DNA of 64,000 nt from Heloderma charlesbogerti (GCA_026122225.1 JANEZZ010002668.1:186001-250000), one strand, 5' to 3'; positions 22,346 through 34,174 are shown, numbered from the stretch's first letter. Made by a program: numbers and translations. The notes: a model not told the origin generated them from the letters alone.

Positions 22346-23004
22346 AAGAGAGCAATAAGTAGTGCTAGCAGGATTCTTTTAACTTTGTAGAAGGTGGTCA
22401 GTGAATTGCTTCTTAAGACAGAAGAGAAATAAAGACACAGCACATTGGATATAACATGGCATGTTTTGTGGATTTTGAATTGGGTATAATGTGTATTTAA
22501 AGTGCATGTGCCAAATTTGATGAATATCGGCACTTGTATGTAAATGTTGTAGTTCCTAGATTAAATGTGAAAATTAAATCTCTAAAAAGAGACTGAGTTC
22601 ACTGTTCAGCTATGTAAAAGTGAATGCTGACAACATTTAATTGCTGATTAATGTTTCCCAGGGAAACTCTGAATATGTGTCTGTCTGTGCGTGTGTGTAC
22701 AAAGCATTACAGTGTTATTTCTCATGCAAGCATGCAGCTCTTACTGTCTTTGGGGAGGAGAGGGTAAAATAATGGGTTGATTTCCTTCCATTACGCAGAG
22801 TAACAACTTTGTAAAGCTAACCCCAGAAGTCCAAGCCTTTTGACCCCAAGAACAGACAGACACCACTGGAGAGGGGCTATTACCTCAGACCCCAATCTAG
22901 CTATAGATGTGACTATTATTTGTTCCATTGATTTCAGTGAGACTCAGGCTGCCCTTGTATATGCTTTACCTGGGAGTATGCCCCATCAAACTCAGTGGGT
23001 TATT
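22346..23004. other. No gene; short MITE trace
   Basis: Mostly unassigned. At 22905-23004 the motifs tttacctgggagtatgccccatcaaactcagtggg resemble part of the short lizard family seen at 31951-32037, whose other end appears at about 23440-23465. Confidence 0.35.
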
Positions 23005-23430
23005 TTATCTATTTATTTAATTTTATTTACTGTACTTTTAAATTGCCCAATATATGAAGTTCTCTGAGCACTGTACAATACATTAAAAACATAAAATACA
23101 AACATTAAAAACAAAACAAAAATGAAAGCAGCACAGAATAGATAAAACCTTCAGCAAAGAATGAAATCATTCCAGCACATAAAACCAAATTAAAACCAGC
23201 AGCAGAATGAAGTATTAAAAGCACTAAAGCAGTCCTTAAAATACCTGGGAGAATAAAAAGCTCTTCACCTGGTGCTGGAAAGACCATAACATTAGTGCCA
23301 GGCAAGTCTCTCTAGGGAGAGCATTCCACAAATGGGGTGCCACCACAGAAAAGGCCCTCTCTGTTGTAGCCACTCGCCTCATTTGGCAGGGGAATCTGGA
23401 GGAGGGCCTCAGATTATGAGCTTAATGTTT
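23005..23430 (-). mobile_element. L2 LINE 3' end
   Basis: The reversed L2 tail (tatttatttaattttattta, ttgcccaatatatgaagttctctgagc) is followed by the reversed C-terminal coding block (agggagagcattccacaaatgg...gaaaaggccctctctgttgtagcc). It sits between the two halves of the short MITE motif noted just before. Confidence 0.65.
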
Positions 23431-23939
23431 GGGTAGGTAAACATGCATAGGATTGGGCTCTAAGACATTCATGATGAACTTTAGCTGAACTGGGGGCTAA
23501 AGTAGGTAAGCAGTGAAGTCCTATTGCTTCTCATTTTCAGCTTGGCTTCAAACCAGCGAGATTTTGTAAGACGGGGAAGGCAGCAGGGTGTACCGCCACC
23601 AGACAGTTAGGAAATACCAAAGTTTTTACCAAACTGGAAGTTAGAACAATTATAATTAACTATTGTAATTATACAGTTCATACCTTTATTGCTGTGCCAG
23701 CAAACATAAATGACTCCTACCACAAGACTGACATAGTAAAGGATGAATCATAGAAAGAGGTGCATGCAGCTGAACTGATACCAAATCTCACACATCTCCA
23801 ACAGTTTTTCTCAATGTTTAAATCAGGGATTCTTGACTTAAAGCCATGGAATGCCACTTTCGGGGGTGCTGCCATGTAAGAACTGGGTGAGAAGGTAGGA
23901 ATCTGGTTGCAACCAACAACAGAAATACTGTGTCTAGAG

Positions 23940-24394
23940 TAGCGGTCCCCAACCTTTTTGGCACCAGGGACCGGTCTAATTTTTCCATGGCTGGGGCGGG
24001 GGGTTCCGCTGGTGGACTTCCAGCCGCTGAGACACAAACGGCATCCGCTACACAGACACCATTTGCGTCCCTATTATTTGCAGTAATTGGCTACGTAAAG
24101 ATTTACGTAGCCTATTACTTGTAGAACAGGGACGCAAATGGCGTCTGCGTAGCAGACGCCATTTTCATCCCAGCGGCTGGAAGTCTGCCAGCAGCCGGAG
24201 CTGGCTGGCAGCTCCATGGACTCACCGTAGAGTGGAGCTGGCCAGGGCCAGCGAGGATTCCGGGGGTGGGGGACAGATCACCTCCCCCCCATGGACCCCC
24301 GCGGACCCAAGGTGTTTTCACACACCCCTGCAGCCCGGTTGCTGACAGGCCACAGACCGGTACCGGTCCGCGGACCGGGGGTTGGGGACCCCTG
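23940..24394. mobile_element. hAT MITE with GGTCCCCAACC ends, copy D
   Basis: A 455-bp element with a perfect 8-bp target duplication GTCTAGAG (23932-23939 and 24395-24402). Ends are TAGCGGTCCCCAACC on the left and GGTTGGGGACCCCTG on the right, a 15-bp inverted repeat with two mismatches. These ends differ from the TAGGGATG family. Even so, its interior holds the same palindrome types: GGCTACGTAAA...TTTACGTAGCC at about 24090-24113 and gacgcaaatggcgtctgcg...gcagacgccatttt at about 24131-24166. No transposase is encoded. Confidence 0.85.
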
Positions 24395-24402
24395 GTCTAG
24401 AG

Positions 24403-25539
24403 GTAAGGATTAGGAAGCTGCTGTATTCCAGACCAGATCCCTCTGGAATCGAGGGGAGGCCTCCTTCCAATGCAAGTTTTGGAGGAGCACTTTTCATCAA
24501 ACCACAGGAGGGAGGAAAATGTTAAATTCTCCCTATACCTGCCTGCTGTGATCCCAGTAGGTATCACCCCCTAACGGCTGCCACTTGCATTTTTAAAAAT
24601 AGGTGTATTAAACGCAAAGATGCAATTAGGAAGCACTCCTATGGACCATAGACAGCATTCTGATAGACCATAGGATATTTCAGATTCCCCAGCCTGAGGT
24701 CGGAGGAGGAAATGGGAGCTCCAGTCTCCTTCCTTCTCACAGCCGGCACAGAGAGAACCACGCCAGCTGCTCTCCGAGGCTGGGAACTCAACCTTGGAGA
24801 AGGCAAGAAGGGACTGTTCTAGTGGGTGGAGACTGGAGAGGCCAGGATATGAGCTCCCCTCCCCCTCCAAAGTGCCCCAGTTAGATGGGCAAAAAAGCCT
24901 GCCTGGCGAAAAATGCAGGGCAGGAGAATGGGGAGAAAGCTCGCCACTGCCACTCCTCCCTCCCTGCATAGGATGGCCGTAAGCCTCCGAGTTTGGGGTC
25001 TTACAATCATCAAGGGTGCAGTGCATAGAACTGCACTTGTAGGCAGACCTTCAGACAGAAAAAGGTCCTACAACTCCCAGCATTCCCCAGCCAGCCATGT
25101 TGTAGGACATTTTGCTATCTAAACATGCAAAGGAGTGTGCCCTTAATCTCACATCTAGTTTGTCTCTTAAACACCAGTCACTAAGGTACTAGGAGGAAAA
25201 AATCCAGTTTAGTTAAATTTATTTCTGAAACCACTAATAACAACTTCATACAAGGCAGCCCAATTTAGATGAGTCATCCTGATTTTTCACTTTAGGATAG
25301 CATGATAGCAAAATACCTGGCAATTATGTGGCCAAAGCTAAAATTATTTTTATCCTATTTTTTATTGTATTATTGTTAACTAAGGTCATAAAATGGGCTC
25401 CATCAAAACCCACAAAACAGAAGGCTGCACCAATCATAATAATAAAAAAGAAGATTCCAGAGTGCTGTGTGTAAGTGTACATATTCAAAGATGAACCCAT
25501 GAATTTAAATCTAATGTAAATATGAACATTATCACTATT
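24403..25539. other. Unassigned repeat-like sequence
   Basis: A 151-codon minus-strand frame (24571-25026) has no recognisable domain. At 25060-25110 ggtcctacaactcccagc...catgttgtaggac forms a weak foldback similar to other MITEs in the window. No gene is supported. Confidence 0.3.
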
Positions 25540-25691
25540 GCTTTTTCTGCAGTCTGACCAAGTCCTGATAATACTTAGAATAACACTTTCAAGTGTTCAA
25601 AGTGCCTCATATGTATTGTATTGTTACAATCTTTACAACAAACCTGAAAGGTAGGTAAGTATTCATATCCCTATATTGCAAACAGACTGAG
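25540..25691. mobile_element. MIR-like SINE, first half
   Basis: The core motifs (tgtattgtattgttacaatctttacaacaaacctgaaaggtaggtaag) match a diverged MIR-like SINE. Its continuation (gaccaccttgtgagttcatagcagaggtgaaattagaac) lies at 26534-26640, so the SINE is split by the intervening 837 bp. Confidence 0.5.
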
Positions 25692-26528
25692 TGTTTGGGC
25701 TGAGCCATTAGCAGCCGTCTGAGATGAGCCAGGAGATGCTGGAACAGCCAGTAGCCAGGCCTGAAGAGCAGGTCAAGAAGAGGACAGACCAGAAAGCAGG
25801 GTCAAGAAACAAACCAGAAGCCAGGACCAAACAACAACCAAGGTTACCGGAATACGACAGAGATCAAGAAAACCTTGGCTCAACTGGTAAAGAAAACCTT
25901 CTGAGGTCTAAGCTACCACAATGTTAATCACTCAGGGCCAAAGCACTCCGAACTATTTCCTTTAATGGACCATTTGTTTAAATGGATCACTATCTGGCAG
26001 TATAAACTGCAGGCACGAAGTGTGTGTGTGTGTGGGGGGGGCATGCTGGCAATTTCATTCAGAGATTGCCAGCATGCCCCCCGCCCCCATACTGGGACCC
26101 TGACATGAGAGAGATGGAGGCTTTAAACCTTTGCCCAACTGCAAAGCCCCTCTTGCCTGCAATTTGCATAAGGAGGTAAGTTCTCATTGGTGCAGGAGGC
26201 CCATATGGCTCAGGACTGCAGTGGGGTCAAAAGGGCTAAAGACCCTGCAGTCGTCGTCCCCGTCCCCCCTCATCCCCCCTCCATGCAAGGGTCTCGATAT
26301 CAATCATGGCTCCTGTGCTGGTAATTTGTGGATGAAAAGCTTGCATTCAAGGGCAAACTGCATGGCTAACATCACACGTAGTTTGCCCTTATACTCCTCC
26401 CTGTCCAATGGCCAGGCTGGGTGGGCAAAGTCAGTCCAGCGCCTGCAGGTACTTCCTTGAGAAGCTGCCGCCTGCTTCAGAGGTTCACCACACGGGGGAG
26501 CTGTACACAGATCTAGCAGATCCTGACA
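25692..26528 (+). mobile_element. Candidate solo LTR or other insertion in a MIR
   Basis: The insert splits a MIR-like SINE. It begins TGTTTGGG and ends CCTGACA (TG...CA), with possible 5-bp flanks CTGAG (25687-25691) and GTGAG (26529-26533) differing at one base. The LTR reading is tentative: the interior also has two strong hairpins (26033-26087 and gggcaaact...agtttgccc at about 26351-26391), which would fit a DNA transposon. Confidence 0.35.
26033..26087. repeat. Hairpin with GCATGCTGGCAAT arms
   Basis: gggggggcatgctggcaat pairs with attgccagcatgcccccc across an 11-bp loop (ttcattcagag). It lies directly after a (GT)n/G run. Confidence 0.85.
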
Positions 26529-26640
26529 GTGAGGCTGAGAGAGGGAGAGAAAGAGGCCTGCCTATGACCACCTTGTGAGTTCATAGCAGAGGTGAAATTA
26601 GAACTGGGGACCTTTCTGATCTGACATTCATATGCTTATT
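26529..26640. mobile_element. MIR-like SINE, second half
   Basis: Continuation of the SINE at 25540-25691 after the intervening insertion, ending ctgacattcat. Confidence 0.45.
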
Positions 26641-26790
26641 TATGTAATTTATTGAATTAATTTATTTAATTTAGATCCCACATTTCCACCAAAAAATGGC
26701 ACTCAAGGCGGCCTATTTATTTAAATTATTTATTAATTATTTCAAAACAGTTTATACTAAAGAGTTTATTACTATAACTAGAAATTAAGA
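26641..26790 (-). mobile_element. L2 LINE tail fragment
   Basis: ttatttaatttagatcccacatttccaccaaaaaatgg followed by actcaaggcggcc is the reversed L2 3' terminus. Confidence 0.5.
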
Positions 26791-28489
26791 CACTAAAAGC
26801 AGGCACCCCCACCCCCCACCCGCCGATGCTACTCCAGTCATCCTGGCTATCTACTTTGAACCCAGGATTAAATGTGTGTTTTCCCCTATAGGTTTGGTAT
26901 TCATGTGTTTTCTCAAAAAGATCAGTGGTATCAGGATCAGCTCCAGGTTTGAGGGGGCCTTTGGTTAAGTGCCCTCTGGTAAGCCCCTCCTAAGGAGGAG
27001 ATCATACATCTCCTGAGGAGATGGAGGAGGGAGCACTAACCCTGGCAGGTTTACCTGGTTGTGGAACCTCTGACCAGTGCCAGGCAGATAGGCCTGGGAG
27101 CACCTATTTTAATCTTCCATAGTGCCCCCAATAAAGCATCACTCCACAGCATTATGGGAAATTAAAATGGAGGCTCCTGGCCACCCAGCCCTGATCAAGC
27201 AATCCAATTAAACTGTAGTTTCCTGAGGCATGTATTTGTGGAATGAATTGGAAGTAAGAATTCCTCCTACTGTTCTGGAGTAAGAAGGATATTCTTTCTC
27301 CACTCACTCACTCAACTAAGAAAACAGTCACATTCCTTAGCTGTTATACCTCATAATTCCTGGATGTTTCCTAGGACACAGTTAGGACAAATCTGAGACT
27401 TCATCTCCCTCAAACCCCAGGAAGCCCACTTCCTGGTGGGCCACTAAAGGTGGAGGAGGGGAAAGAAAATAAGATACAAGAAGGATTTCTCTCCTCCCAA
27501 CATCCTCCTTTGACAAAATCATGTTTCCCAGAAAGAAAGCATTCCTTGTTCTGGACAGGCGTGCTGCCTGAGGCCAAAAGTATGAACAACTTGTTCTATT
27601 TGCCAGATTAATTAACAGGTTGAAGAAACTTCTTCTTAACTCTCCAAAGGCAGTTCCAGTCTTGTAAAAACATGCACAGTTTCCCCTTAACAACTCTCAA
27701 TGACACTATCGGGGCAAAAGGCATATTCAAATGTGCAGGTATATAAAAAGATTAGGGCCTGATTTGGAAAGTCTAAAAGAGTAGAAATTATGAACAAACA
27801 TTTAGGAAGTTATGCTCTCATCTTTTGAGTTTCTGCTCGCTATAAACCCAGTTATAAAACAATATATCTATCCAGTCATAGGTATTGTAGTATTCTTGTA
27901 TGGGTCCTTGTACAACTACTCACATGACTGCACACCTGTCTGTTGACTATGCACCACAGCAGACTTTTGGAGAACAGTTGAACAGTTTTATTAAACAGGT
28001 AACACAACTGGCTCCGAGGCTCACAAACACAGGACTGACTGAGGGGAGGAGGAGAACACAGAATGTAAGTCCCACCCACTGAGTTATAAGAGGAGGGGTG
28101 ACTATAGCCAAACTCCTTTTAAGCCTTCACAGCTCATATAGCACCATACTCCATTACCTTATTTTTAAACACAGACGCAGTCCATAATCCAGTGCAGTTG
28201 GGTACCATTATGTCCCATTAAATGCAACGTGGTTAGAGTGTGCCAAATTCTATGCTAGACTGTGGGCTGATGTCAGGACCAGCATCAAGGGTAGGCTTGG
28301 TTGGGCACCTGCTGAGGGACCACACGCCAGTAGGGGGCCACTGACAAGAACCCCTGGACTTGTTTCTCCTCTTCACCTGTTTTTGCAACCTGTTTTTTCA
28401 GTCACCACTTGCTCGGACCCAGACAGTGGTGATGGTGAGAACAAGGAGCAGTCGATGCCCCTGCCTACTTGCCTACTGGCTCTCTGCCT
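26791..28489. other. No gene seen
   Basis: Unassigned sequence. Frames at 27382-27693 (-) and 27876-28082 have no recognisable domain. Confidence 0.35.
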
Positions 28490-29637
28490 GTCAAGCAAGC
28501 AAGTGGTAGGAATTGTGGTTTGGGGATTCTGTTGGTGTACTACCCACCCTGTTGCTCAACAGGCTCCCTGAGCTGACAGAGGTGGTCTCAGGTGTGCTGT
28601 TGAGGTCCCCCAGACTGTTGTTTCTGGGGGATGTCAACATTCATGCAGAGGGCACCTTGTACAGGGCGGTTCAGGATTTCATGGTCTCCATGACAACCAT
28701 GGGACTGTCCCAACATGTGATCGGAGCATACTCTAGACTTGGTTTTTTTCAGCTGGACATGGAGATGGTGATCTGGAGGTGGGGGGACTTTGAGTTAGTC
28801 CCTTTGTCATGGTCAGATCATCTCCAGCTGAAGTTTAGACTTTTGGTGGCTTTTCCCCTCTGCAAGGTGGGGGACCTATTAAGATGGCTAATGGATCTGA
28901 ATGGTTTCTAGAAGGTTCTGGTGGGGGGGTCTGGCTGATATGGGGGCTCTCCTGTCAAAACCCTGGTCAATCTGTGGAATGCAGAAATGACCCAGGTGGT
29001 TGGTGCAATTGCTCCTGAGCACCCTCTCCAGAGTACAGCTTGTAGAGCTCCGTGATATACTCCAGAGCCAAGAGCAATGAAGCAATCTAGGAGACGACTC
29101 GGGTGCAGATAAAGAGAAACTGCTAGTAGTTGCAGTTGAACACCTGTGTGTGCCTATGGTCACATATATTTAGGGGCACTGAGGGCAGCAAAGAAACAAT
29201 ATCTCACTGCCTCTATTGAATCCTGTATGTGCTGCCCACCAGAGCTTTTTCAGGGTTGTCCAGAGTTTATTGCATGCTAGCCCTGAGGGCACTATGGACC
29301 TGTCTGAGACCATTTTAATACACTTATTAAGCACTTTCAAGATAAAATCTCTTGCATCTGCCAGCGCTCTAGACTCCAGTATTTCAGCAGGTTGATCAGG
29401 TGAAGTATCCAGAGCACAGCCTTGTCCAGTTTTCCTGGATGAGTTTCAGTTGATACAGTGTGTACAACCACTTCCGTATTGGTTTCCTGCCCCTCTTGGC
29501 TTATAAAAAGTGGCAAGGAGGGAACAGCCAGCTGGGCCAGGGAGGTGATCAATGCCTTCTTGTGACAGGGAGTGATCACAAGCCGCCTGAAAGAAGTGAT
29601 GGTTCACTCCTGCAGAAACTGTCCCTGGACCCATAGC
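28490..29637 (+). mobile_element. L2 LINE, endonuclease to early RT
   Basis: Frame 28513-28911 carries the endonuclease C-terminal blocks (LLFLGDVNIHAEG, SQHVIGAYS) in degraded form. Later blocks matching L2 (a QVDQVKYPEH-like stretch and a VITSRLKEVMV-like stretch near 29565-29605) sit in shifted frames. Many stops and frameshifts show an old copy. It ends abruptly near 29637. Confidence 0.65.
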
Positions 29638-29835
29638 TTTAAGAGAACCTTTCTTTCCATGCCATAGCACTGCAGCAATCCAGCCACCCAGCATGTTCCC
29701 ATATCTGCTTTTGGGAGAGGTGGAATGCTGCATGCCAAAGTAGGTCAGGGAATTGGAAGGCAAGTTGGACCACTGATCTTCTGTGATGGAGAGGCTGTAT
29801 CCAATGAATTTCTTCTCAACAGAAGTCACTTAAAG
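29638..29835 (-). other. Unrecognised open frame, possible exon or pseudogene scrap
   Basis: A minus-strand frame stays open here and contains an unusual, low-repeat residue composition (for example LTYFGMQHSTSPKSRYGNML followed by GGWIAAVLWHGKK). It is preceded on the minus strand by a cttt-rich stretch ending in AAG that could be a splice acceptor. I do not recognise the family. It may be a chance frame, a processed pseudogene piece, or an exon. No donor site is evident because the L2 abuts it. Confidence 0.25.
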
Positions 29836-29938
29836 AAACAGGAGCCCCTTTCCTGAAAGAAAGATAAACCAGCTTAAAGCTGCAGTTCTGTTTTCTTAAA
29901 ACAGTTTTCTGTGTTCTTAAAACAGAACTATATCACCA

Positions 29939-30337
29939 GTAGGGTGACCACTTAAGAATCACCAAATAAAGAGGAAATCCATCACCCCAAAAGATGACAC
30001 ACATTTGCTAATTTATATTGGACTTGATGGTCTTGTAGGCCCCTTCCAGCCCTATGATTCTATGTAGAGATGCACATTTAGAAACAATGATTAAATGTCA
30101 GTAGAAATGTAGTGCATTTCACCATAGTGTAGAAGACTGTGACCAGACGACCAGTGTGCCTACCTGTTCAGTTCACTGTTGAGGTGCTAACTGTTGATGG
30201 GCAACAATTCTTACCTTTAAACTGGACTTGGACAGGACAGCCCTTCAAATGGAGGCCTTCAGATAGAGGATGGTCCTCTGGCAGCCCTTGAAATGGAGGG
30301 CTGTCTTCTGTAAAAGAGGGCACATGGCCACCCTATC
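29939..30337 (+). mobile_element. hAT-like MITE (TAGGGTGRCCAC ends)
   Basis: The left end is GTAGGGTGACCACTT and the right end GGCCACCCTATC, an inverted repeat. The flanks tatcacca (left) and tatcacag (right) form a plausible imperfect 8-bp duplication. Relatives lie at 1008 and 7735. A scrap of CR1 3' end is nested at about 30018-30056. Confidence 0.65.
30018..30056 (+). mobile_element. Very short nested CR1 3' end
   Basis: About 40 bp of CR1 terminus (ggacttgatggtcttgtagg...ctatgattctatg) interrupts the host MITE. The homologous point in the copy at 7735-8115 reads gatatgtatagatgc without it. Confidence 0.7.
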
Positions 30338-31375
30338 TATCACAGGTGTAACACGTATGCTTAATCTAAGTACAAGCAGCCTAGGCGCTCCTAGACTGAA
30401 TGCTGCCATGCCAAGTTGTGGCATACCACTTTTGCTTTATTATGTGCCAAAGTATGTGAGGGAGAAGGAATTGAGGTGTGTCAGCATGCCAACAGCAAGA
30501 GTTTTAACCATTGTAGGAGGTCACAAATGTGATACTCTCATAAATTATGTGCCGTTGACAGTCCAGAAATCAAAACGTATGAGCCGAAGAGGGAAGAGCA
30601 ACTTTTTAATGCATCTGGGTTCCATCCAGTACAATTAACACCACATACATCATATTATTCACCTTGAGTCATAAATCAATGGAACAAGCAGCATACTTTA
30701 AAGGCTGGCTTAGTGCCTCAGCTGTAATGAAGGATTATTTAGAAAACATATAACAACTGCACATTTTGCAAAGATGAACAAATGTGTTTATTTGAAGTTG
30801 TCCATCCAGATTTTCTGTTACACTACTGATAAGTATCAGAATGGAAGATTCCATTTAACTTCCTTTATACATTACTTTCATTGTAGAGTTGGAATGAAGG
30901 GATGTAATGAACAGTGCTGCAGCAATCCATCCATCCCAGTGCTCAGATGATGGGTGGGAAGGTGGTAGTGGGTGCTTTAATGGATTATACAAATCCTATT
31001 CCCAACTCCTCTCCAATTTTAGGCAAATCATCCCCCCATGGCTGTCAAAAACAGTAGCTAAGGGGGCTATCACAAAAGGTAACCGAGTCAGGCACAGAAA
31101 ACTATGGATTATCTGGAACGCCCTGCTGCATGGCCCCTATGGCATACATTAGTTAGCTATACAAAGTTTTACATTTTCTATGAATACAATACAGGCCAAT
31201 ATAATAATAACAACAACAACAACAACAATTTTTAAAGAAGTAACACATGAAGAACACTGAATCTTCCCAAAGGACATGTTATGGATCAGATCTTGCAAGA
31301 GTCTGTCAAAACCCCATAGATGATGATGTTTCCATTATTTTAGTCATCAGACCAACCCTTTTAATAGCCATTCTT
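30338..31375. other. No gene seen
   Basis: The frame 30270-30638 (+) starts in the MITE and has no recognisable domain. A short (AAC)n run is at about 31207-31228. Nothing else is assigned. Confidence 0.35.
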
Positions 31376-31612
31376 CTTCTTCTTCTTCCTCATCCACATT
31401 TATACCCACCTTTTTTCCTCTAGCAACGAACCCAAAGCAGCTTTCATGGTCCTCCTATTCTCCATTTTTAAAAACAACCCTATGAGGAAGATTAGGTTGA
31501 GTCAGTAGCTGGCCCAAGGTCATCCAATGGGCTTCATGGCTGAGTGGGACTAGAACCCAGACCTCCCCAGTCTCCGTCCAACACTCTTAAGCACTACACT
31601 GGTTCCCGAGTC
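31376..31612 (-). mobile_element. MIR-like SINE
   Basis: On the minus strand a tRNA-like head (A-box region gtgtagtgcttaagagtgttgg, B-box-like gggttctagtccc) is followed by a core (ggcccaaggtcatccaatggg on the plus strand) and an L2-like end near a (TTC)n tract at 31376. It is well preserved relative to the copy at 9842. Confidence 0.7.
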
Positions 31613-31614
31613 AT

Positions 31615-31850
31615 ATGAACATATGGCACTGCTATATACTGAGCCAGGTCATTTGGACCAGTAGTGTTTACTTCAAATGGCAACCTTACTTCCCAAGGTG
31701 CCAGGCAAAGGACATTTCCAGCCCTGCTCATTTAACTGGAGATGACATGAACCTAGGGCCTTAATGCATGCAAAGCACATGTTCTTCCATTTGCTATGGG
31801 TGCTCCCAAGGTCTAGGTCCACCACACTATATCTACCACCCTGCTCTAAT
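31615..31850 (-). mobile_element. tRNA-derived SINE, old copy
   Basis: The plus strand reads gaacatatggcactgctatatactgagccaggtcatttgg and ends near gccttaatgcatgcaaagcacatgttc. It is a diverged version of the SINE at 48060-48415 in the same orientation, immediately next to the MIR-like SINE. Confidence 0.55.
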
Positions 31851-31950
31851 GATTGTTAGAAGTATAAACTTACAAATGTACTTATTATTAATCTTAATCT
31901 TAATTATAAATCTTAAACCTTGAAGGTTCACAGTGCTAATACACTTAGGC

Positions 31951-32037
31951 TGCAATCCTATGCACTCTTACTAGGAAGTCATACTAAAATTAGTGAGACT
32001 TAACATCTGAGTAAACATACATAGGACTGAGCTGTTA
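31951..32037. mobile_element. Short MITE, complete
   Basis: About 87 bp with inverted ends GGCTGCAATCCTATGCA and ACATAGGACTGAGC. The interior (actaggaagtcatact...agtgagacttaacatctgagtaaac) is the degenerate core of a common short family whose fragments lie at 7325, 15173, 22905, 23440 and about 57885. Confidence 0.55.
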
Positions 32038-33351
32038 AAATTTCTGTGGAAAGACCCAGATAAGCAGAACCCTGGAAGAGGGAAAAGAAGGTGGACAGCA
32101 GATTTGGACACTGTTGAAAAATGAGAACAGGCGCCTGGTGAAACAGGAATGGTGACTCACTATGGAGTGCTTAACAACAGCAGATTCCCATCTGGAGAAA
32201 TATCTGGCAGCCCTAATGAGATCTGGCCCTCCTTTTGAATAGATGGACTAACCTTTTTAATGAATAAATCAATCATCTTCTAAAAATAAAAGTTCTTGCT
32301 CGAAGCCAAAATAGAAATTGAATGCATTGCCCAGGTGCAGATAACATGTAATAGTGTCTGTTGCTGATGCTAATTTGTTTCCAGGTGAGCCAGGTTATAA
32401 GAGGAAAGGTAAGAGATTAAATTGATAGCACTGTTTAAAAACATAAAGAATTTATTACCCCACATTTCATTTCTATCTATCTAGCTCACAATGTAAATCA
32501 TATTTTTAAAACTTTCCTTTAATGAAGTCTATTATTGCAACTGAAATCTAGACGATATATTCTGATACTATCTTCAGAGCAATAGTCATACTAGAGTGTG
32601 ACAAACAATAGGGATGGACATATTTGTCAGTTGTACTTTCTCCCACATTTGAACTGTTTAAATTTCAAGTGCTCTGTTTATGAAGAGATTTACAGATTTT
32701 GGCAAAGTTCTTATAAAAAAACCAAACTGAACAAATTCTCACTCATCTGCACTGGCCAAATTCAATAGGTGTAACTATTCCCAGCGTGGAGAAGTCCATG
32801 TTGTACTTACTCACTGTGTAGCTGTTAAAATTGAGGAGCCTGACAGAAAAAAGAAGTGGCAACCCTAACTCAGCTCTATAAACATGGTTGAATGCACAGG
32901 GATTCAAAGTCAAACTAGAGTTAATCTCTCAAAGACCTTGCTGCCTGGATGGCCAAAATTGTCAGCTTTGCTTTCTCCCACATTTTTAAAATCTCAAGTG
33001 CTCAAACATTATATCTTGGTATGCATACCAATGGTAACCCCTGTCTCTCTGAAAAGAGACACACCACTGGGCTTCTCTTTTCATGAATCAATAAATTGTG
33101 CAAATGTTGAAACTGCCATGATTAATAAAACAAATTGCTGGTATAATAAAATGGCATTTCTTACATAGTGAAGCTACATAGCTGTTTAAACCATTGCAAG
33201 GTTGCAAGCATCCAATTTTTTTTTTCATCAGACATAGATGTTCAGAGGAGAGGACATAGAAATATTTTATATTTCCAGGCTTATAGTTACCTGACCAATT
33301 CTTCTGAAGCAGAACACAAGATAAAGGATATTTATCAGGGCAATTGAAGGG
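32038..33351. other. No gene; diverged internal duplication
   Basis: At 32612 tagggatggacatatttg resembles an isolated hAT end. The block gtactttctcccacatttgaac (near 32632) recurs diverged at gctttctcccacatttttaaa (near 32967), so the stretch contains an old direct repeat about 340 bp apart. Confidence 0.4.
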
Positions 33352-33418
33352 GAACTGCAATTCCCATGAGAAAGTATGGCTTTTGACTGCAATTCCCATG
33401 AGAAAGTATGGCATTTGA
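33352..33418. repeat. Tandem duplication, two units of about 33 bp
   Basis: The unit actgcaattcccatgagaaagtatggctttt-like occurs twice in a row with a few differences at the end. Confidence 0.9.
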
Positions 33419-34166
33419 TACCTCCCCCTCCTCCCCCCCCACACACATACACACATACACACACATCTGTGGGAAGGGCCAGTCTATACTGTGCTGGCCT
33501 CTTTTCAGCATAAAACAAATTCTGTGTTTGAGAACTCTGAGGAGACCATCCATCCCGACCAAGGAGGCACCCTTGCAGTAATAGGTCAGAATGGATGTGA
33601 TAGTCCCTGGCATCTGGTTCAAGTTTGCTTCCTGGTCTCTCTTAGTAGGACACCTCCCCTTGCAGATCATGGATCGTCAGTCTTCCCTCACCTTTTGCCC
33701 CATCCTGCTCTCAGCTGTGCAAGAGCCAGGTCTGACAGTGGAGCCTGAGCAGGGACTGGGACGTAGGGTGTTCACCACATCGCTCCTTCCTGTAGGGGGC
33801 AGGAAGTCTGCTCTCACTGAAAAACCCAAAATATAGGAGATGTGGGAGACTGAGATGATCTGCAGAGGAAAGGCCACATCATCTCCATCCTCCTGCTGTC
33901 AGGCCATTGAGGATATAAGGAAGTGTCTGTCTTCCTGAATGTAGTCAAATCTGAACCCGAGATGTGGTCATAAGCTTCCAGGCAGTCTTACAGACCCAAT
34001 AGTCTGCTGGCAATTAGGAGTACCCACTTGCAACAAGAGCAGGATCAGGGAGTGTATAGACGTTCCTGTCAATTTGTAGGCCCTCAGAAAGAGTACATGA
34101 AAGATCCAATCATGCAACAACCTATTTAACATGTGTCGTATATTGTCTGTTTCAGTTTTATGCATG
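33419..34166. other. No gene seen
   Basis: A CA-rich tract at about 33440-33468 is followed by unassigned sequence. Frames here are short and overlapping on both strands. Confidence 0.35.
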
Positions 34167-34174
34167 TTGCAATG

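Noticed and set aside
32612..32760. A complete TAGGGATG hAT element starting at 32612
   Set aside because: Only the left end resembles the family. No right end or 8-bp duplication was found.
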